Translations under genes and position numbers: made by a program | Notes under the pieces: generated by a model | The model's input: the letters and a program-made list of their open reading frames with translations, nothing else | Databases searched by the model: none | Told to the model about the DNA's origin: nothing | Assembly (NCBI GenBank): GCA_965370045.1 | Contig: CBDUSI010000169.1 | Coordinates: 1 to 6,733 of the forward strand | DNA length: 6,733 nucleotides | Source: CAZONU01 sp965370045 | GTDB taxonomy: Bacteria > Planctomycetota > SZUA-567 > JAKLDR01 | Direction of reading: 5' to 3' | Shown here: one piece after another, positions 3,294 through 6,733 of the stretch | Layout: every line of letters starts with the position of its first letter | Position numbering within the stretch: position 1 is the stretch's first letter

Positions 3294-5963
3294 GTGCCCG
3301 CCGCACCCGACGAGAGCGCCAGCATCCTTGCCGAGCAGGCCATTGCCCGCGGTCTTATCACCGGGGAGCAGGCCCAGGAAGCTCTCGAGGTCATGGCCAA
3401 GATGGAAGAGCTGGGGGTCCCCGAGGACCTCGGCCGGGTGCTGGTCAAGAAGGGCTTCATCAGTGACGCGCAGCTCAATCAGCTGGAGGCCAAGGTCACC
3501 CCCAAGCAGCCGACTAACATCGGCGGCTTCGAGATAATCTCCCGGCTAGGGCGCGGGGGCATGGGCGCGGTCTACAAGGCCCGCCAGGTGAGCCTGGACC
3601 GCATCGTGGCCCTAAAGGTTTTGCCCCCCGTGCTGGCCCGCGACAAGGACTTCATCGAGCGCTTTTTCCGAGAGGCCCGCGCGGTGGCCAAGCTCAACCA
3701 TCCCAACATCGTCCAGGGCATCGACGTGGGCGTGGCCGAGAAGTTCTACTACTTCGCCATGGAGTACGTGGACGGCGAGCCCGTCCAGCGCATGCTGGCC
3801 CGCGAGGGTCCCCTGGACGAGAAGCGCGCCCTGGACATCACCTTGCAGGTCGCCCAGGCGCTGCACCACGCCCACCGCCACGACATGATCCACCGGGACA
3901 TCAAGCCGGACAACATCATGGTCACCTCCGGCGGGGTCACCAAGCTCTGCGACCTGGGCCTGGCCAAGAGCCTGACCAGCGACTCCGGGGTGACCCAGGC
4001 GGGCATGGCCGTGGGCACCCCGCACTACATCTCGCCGGAGCAGGCCCGCGGCGAGCAGAGCGTGGACATCCGCTCTGACATCTACTCGCTGGGGGCCACG
4101 CTCTACCACATGGTGGTGGGGCGCACGCCCTACTCCGGCTCCAGCGCCGCGGTGGTCATGACCAAGCACATCAACGACGAGGTGCCCAACCCCCGGGACG
4201 TCCGGCCGGAGATCTCCATGGGCCTGGTCCGGCTGGTCGAGAAGATGATGGCCAAGGATCCCAAGGACCGCTACCAGACCCCCGAGGACCTCATCCGCGA
4301 CGTTAACCTGATTATTTCCGGCAAGAGCCCCGCGGCGCTGCGGCTGGGCGCCGGGCGCTCCGCGGTGCGCGGCTTCAGCGGCGTGCCGGGCGCCGCGCGG
4401 GCCCGGGGCCACGCCCGGCGGACCACCACCCGGCCGGTCGAGCCGGTCCCCGCCAAGAGGAGCCCCGCGGTGCTGATCGCCATCGGCGCGGGGATACTGC
4501 TGGTCGCCGCGCTGGGCATCGGGCTGGGGCTCTACTTCAAGGGCGGCGACGACGACGATAAGCTGCCGCCGCCCAAGAATGGCAACGGCCAGGTCGTCAA
4601 GAAGAACGGCAACGAACCCGACCCGGCGGAGGTCAAGCGCAAGAAGCGATTGCAGAAACTGGAAGACGACTTCAACGGCATCTGCCGGGACTGGCAGAAG
4701 AACCCGCTGGCCTTCCGCCGGATCGAGCAGAACCTGAACATGCTCAAGACCGAGGCCACCGGGACGGTCTGGGCGCTGCGCGCCGACGAGAAGGTCCGCG
4801 AGGTCCAGGACGGGTGGAAGAAGTACTGCGACGCCGAGTTCGACAAGGCCCTGAAGCGGGCCGAAAAACTGGTGGCCGCCGGGCGCTTCGGGGCGGCCAT
4901 CAAGGCCTTCAGCAACCTGCCGGTCAACCCCGACCTGATGCGCCGCGCCACGAACCAGCAGCGGCGCATCGAGGCCCTGGCCGCCGGGCGCTACCGGGCC
5001 ATCAAGACCGCGGCCTGGAAGATGCTCTCTCCGGCCGTCTACCAGGAGGACCGCAAGGGCGACCTGGCCGGCGCCGAGAAGCACCTGCGCACCGCCCTGG
5101 CCTTCAAGGTCGCCAGCGTGAACACCAAGGTCAACTCCGAGCTCGGCAGGCTGCGCGCCGAACACAAGAAGCGCCTGGACGATCTCACCAAGCGGATGGC
5201 CGACGTCCGGAACCGCGAGCTGCGCAAGCTGCGCAAGGACTTCCGCGACTGGCGCGGCAAGGTCTTCGCCGAGGCCGCGGTGGTGGACGGCGCCAGCAAA
5301 CTCTTCAAGTTCGGCGGGGCCGGGAAGATGGCCGGCAACCGACTGCTCCACCGCCGCTTCAAGCCCTTCGAGGCCGAGGCCAAACGCATCCAGCGCGACC
5401 TGGCCGCGCTGGAGAAGTTCCAGCAGGACCTGCCCGCCAAGTTCGAGGCCCACAGTGGCAAGAGCGTCACCGTGGCGGCCGGCTCCAGCGTGCACAAGGG
5501 CAGCCTGGAGGACGTTGAGTCCTACCGCGTGGGCCTGCATCCCCGGGGCTACCCGCCGGGGGCCAAGATATACGTGAACTACGCCGACATGCTGCCGGCC
5601 AACCTCGCGGGGCACGCCGGCCTGGACGCCGGGAAGCCGGCCGACGCTTATCTCGCCGGGCTGCTGGCCTTCTACTCCGGCCGCAAGGGCCCCGCGGTGG
5701 AGAGCTTCAGGACCGCCGCCAAAGACGCCAAGCTCAAGGCCGACGCCCAGTACTACCTGACGCTCTCCCAGGCGGCTTACAAAGCCGCGCGGGAGGCCGA
5801 GGCCGACGAGGTTCTCAAGAAGTGCCGCGCGCTCTACGAGCGGCTCAAGGCCGCGAAGATTCCCAAGGGCGACCCCCAGTGGGCGATCCTCAAGGAGCAG
5901 CTCGATCTGCTGATGAAGGGGTACGCCGATACCGAAGTGGTCAAGAGTAACCCCGGAAAGTGA
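3294..5963 (+). CDS. Transmembrane Hanks-type (PknB-like) Ser/Thr protein kinase
   Basis: This 889-residue kinase phosphorylates Ser/Thr on protein substrates using ATP. It starts with GTG at 3294, six bases after a strong GGAGGAGG. Residues 12-66 form a small helical module (GLITGEQAQEAL ... LGRVLVKKGFISDAQL) like the MshEN-type segments found before many such kinases. The kinase domain (about 79-342) has every key element: the Gly-rich loop GRGGMGAVY (86-94), catalytic Lys108 (VALK), helix-C Glu127, HRDIKPDN (200-207, base Asp202), DLG (220-222) in place of DFG, activation-loop Ser/Thr at 226-234, GTPHYISPE (241-249), DIYSLG (262-267) and Arg326. It should be active. A basic, low-complexity linker (343-389) leads to one membrane span (about 391-415), then a Gly/Asp/Lys-rich spacer. 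Residues 445-889 should be extracytoplasmic. They are Lys/Ala-rich and helical, with coiled-coil-like and TPR-like stretches (516-545, 783-875) and a short beta-like insert (725-762). I recognise no sensor domain in them. The gene precedes the secreted 5984 gene by 20 bp. Confidence 0.95.
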   Translation: MPAAPDESASILAEQAIARGLITGEQAQEALEVMAKMEELGVPEDLGRVLVKKGFISDAQLNQLEAKVTPKQPTNIGGFEIISRLGRGGMGAVYKARQVSLDRIVALKVLPPVLARDKDFIERFFREARAVAKLNHPNIVQGIDVGVAEKFYYFAMEYVDGEPVQRMLAREGPLDEKRALDITLQVAQALHHAHRHDMIHRDIKPDNIMVTSGGVTKLCDLGLAKSLTSDSGVTQAGMAVGTPHYISPEQARGEQSVDIRSDIYSLGATLYHMVVGRTPYSGSSAAVVMTKHINDEVPNPRDVRPEISMGLVRLVEKMMAKDPKDRYQTPEDLIRDVNLIISGKSPAALRLGAGRSAVRGFSGVPGAARARGHARRTTTRPVEPVPAKRSPAVLIAIGAGILLVAALGIGLGLYFKGGDDDDKLPPPKNGNGQVVKKNGNEPDPAEVKRKKRLQKLEDDFNGICRDWQKNPLAFRRIEQNLNMLKTEATGTVWALRADEKVREVQDGWKKYCDAEFDKALKRAEKLVAAGRFGAAIKAFSNLPVNPDLMRRATNQQRRIEALAAGRYRAIKTAAWKMLSPAVYQEDRKGDLAGAEKHLRTALAFKVASVNTKVNSELGRLRAEHKKRLDDLTKRMADVRNRELRKLRKDFRDWRGKVFAEAAVVDGASKLFKFGGAGKMAGNRLLHRRFKPFEAEAKRIQRDLAALEKFQQDLPAKFEAHSGKSVTVAAGSSVHKGSLEDVESYRVGLHPRGYPPGAKIYVNYADMLPANLAGHAGLDAGKPADAYLAGLLAFYSGRKGPAVESFRTAAKDAKLKADAQYYLTLSQAAYKAAREAEADEVLKKCRALYERLKAAKIPKGDPQWAILKEQLDLLMKGYADTEVVKSNPGK

Positions 5964-5983
5964 GAAGAGCAGGAGAGGATATC

Positions 5984-6733
5984 ATGCGAACCGTGCTGAG
6001 CGCCGCACTGCTTCTGGGGCTGCCGCTGGGGGGGCTGGCTGGTGAGCCGAGCATCAAGGCGATGCTCAAGGAAGCCCAGGCCATGGCCGTCAAGCCGGCG
6101 GGGACGGATCCCGCGGCCGACCCCAAGGCCGGGGTGAAGGACAGCACCTTCGTCACCCAGATGAAGGCGCGCCTGGACCGCGACCTGACCAGCATGGTCT
6201 TGGACATGCGCAAGCGGCGCGACCACCGCGGCCAGGGCTGGGCCTACTTCGACGTCCACCGCTACCCAGTGGCCCTTCAGCACTTCCTCAAGGCCACCAA
6301 GAACGAGCGCGACTGGCACACGCGCAACGGGTTCGCCTACGGCGACCTGGCCAAGCTCTACATGATGCTCGGCCAGAAAGAGCAGGCCGGGACCGCCGCC
6401 GGGAAGTTCAAGAAGCGGGTCAGCGCGCCCTGGATGCTGGACCGCTACAACCGCCTCAAGCAGTGGGTGGACAAGTTCGACAAGCACAAGGCGGAGGTCG
6501 GGAAACTCGAGGCCAAGGCCGCTGGCGACCCCAAGGACACTCGCAGCCGCTGGCGCCTGCTGGACCTCTACCGCTCCGACTACCCCCGGCGCCTCGACGA
6601 GTTCGTGGGCCTGATGAAGTTCCGGGAGATGTACCCCAAGCACAAGTCGGTCACCGGCGGCGAGTGCGAGTGGCGGCTGATGGCGGTAATGTGGCGCTTC
6701 GGGATTCGCGACGAGGCCCTCAAGCTCGCCGTG
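5984..6733 (+). CDS. Secreted helical-repeat (TPR-like) protein, C-terminus off the right edge
   Basis: The frame is open from the ATG at 5984 to the window end (250 codons, no stop). AGGAGAGG (5971-5978) lies five bases before the ATG and only 20 bp separate it from the kinase stop, so it is very probably co-transcribed. Residues 1-20 are a signal peptide: one Arg, then a Leu/Ala/Gly hydrophobic core ending in GGLAG before EPS, with likely cleavage near residues 19-20 and no lipobox Cys. The mature part has a charged Ala/Lys-rich stretch (24-60). It then has helical segments rich in Trp/Tyr/Phe, including a TPR-like pair at about 93-138 (VALQHFLKATK ... AYGDLAKLYMMLGQKEQA) and further helices at 150-215, ending in another repeat-like EALKLAV at the edge. 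Its helical repeats recall the kinase's extracytoplasmic tail. It may be a binding partner or scaffold on the same side of the membrane, but there is no catalytic motif to support a specific role. The family is unknown. Confidence 0.8.
   Translation, partial: MRTVLSAALLLGLPLGGLAGEPSIKAMLKEAQAMAVKPAGTDPAADPKAGVKDSTFVTQMKARLDRDLTSMVLDMRKRRDHRGQGWAYFDVHRYPVALQHFLKATKNERDWHTRNGFAYGDLAKLYMMLGQKEQAGTAAGKFKKRVSAPWMLDRYNRLKQWVDKFDKHKAEVGKLEAKAAGDPKDTRSRWRLLDLYRSDYPRRLDEFVGLMKFREMYPKHKSVTGGECEWRLMAVMWRFGIRDEALKLAV

Noticed and set aside
4814..5518. 234-codon plus-strand frame inside the kinase gene, considered as evidence of a frameshift
   Set aside because: The kinase frame is continuous to its stop at 5961-5963; the alternative frame is an Arg/Gly/Gln-rich shadow.
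3612..5615. 667-codon open frame on the minus strand across the kinase gene
   Set aside because: It is a GC-rich shadow: the plus strand carries an intact kinase with all catalytic motifs, and the antisense product is a low-complexity Gly/Val/Leu/His-rich string with no recognisable domain.
5834..6643. 269-codon minus-strand open frame near the right edge
   Set aside because: It is antisense to a gene with a good RBS and a signal peptide, has a shadow-like Leu/Val/His-rich composition, and crosses the kinase gene boundary.

Overview
The window looks like GC-rich chromosomal DNA from an uncultured bacterium, most probably of the Planctomycetota. This rests on gene style, not on a marker gene. 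The main gene encodes a Hanks-type Ser/Thr kinase with an N-terminal 'GLIT-xEQ / LG-xxLV-xKGFIS' module, one membrane span and a long, poorly conserved extracytoplasmic tail. It is followed by a secreted helical-repeat protein, and both are common in that phylum. GC content is uneven. The kinase region is very GC-rich, while positions 390-500 and the genes at 684-2285 are less so, which suggests acquired DNA on the left.

Layout, left to right. (1) Positions 1-340, minus strand: the first 113 codons of a helix-turn-helix protein resembling phage small-terminase or DNA-packaging HTH proteins. It is read from a perfect-consensus sigma70-type promoter (TTGACA-N17-TATAAT, 405-433). Its start region is enclosed by an exact 18-bp inverted repeat (245-262 / 368-385). 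(2) Positions 341-683: a 343-bp divergent intergenic region with promoters in both directions. (3) Positions 684-2285, plus strand: a two-gene unit, an AbiGi/DUF2971-like protein (211 aa) followed by an unrecognised, mostly helical protein (305 aa). This is the best candidate for an undescribed defence or toxin-antitoxin type module. (4) Positions 2383-3224: two translationally coupled tandem paralogues, small single-span membrane proteins with a possible BamE/SmpA-like C-terminal domain. They are about 91% identical in DNA over their first 200 bp and diverge after that. (5) Positions 3294-5963: the transmembrane Ser/Thr kinase. Its promoter has an inverted repeat bracketing the -10 box, and one arm runs into the ribosome binding site. 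(6) Positions 5984-6733: the start of a secreted helical-repeat protein, probably co-transcribed with the kinase and cut by the window edge.

How the parts work together (inference). The kinase and the downstream secreted protein probably form one operon, with the kinase domain in the cytoplasm and its tail on the same side of the membrane as the exported partner. The small membrane paralogues just upstream have their own promoter and may be linked to the kinase only by position. The 684-2285 pair appears to be an independent accessory cassette. I saw no rRNA, tRNA, CRISPR array, transposase, or rho-independent terminator with a clear T-run.
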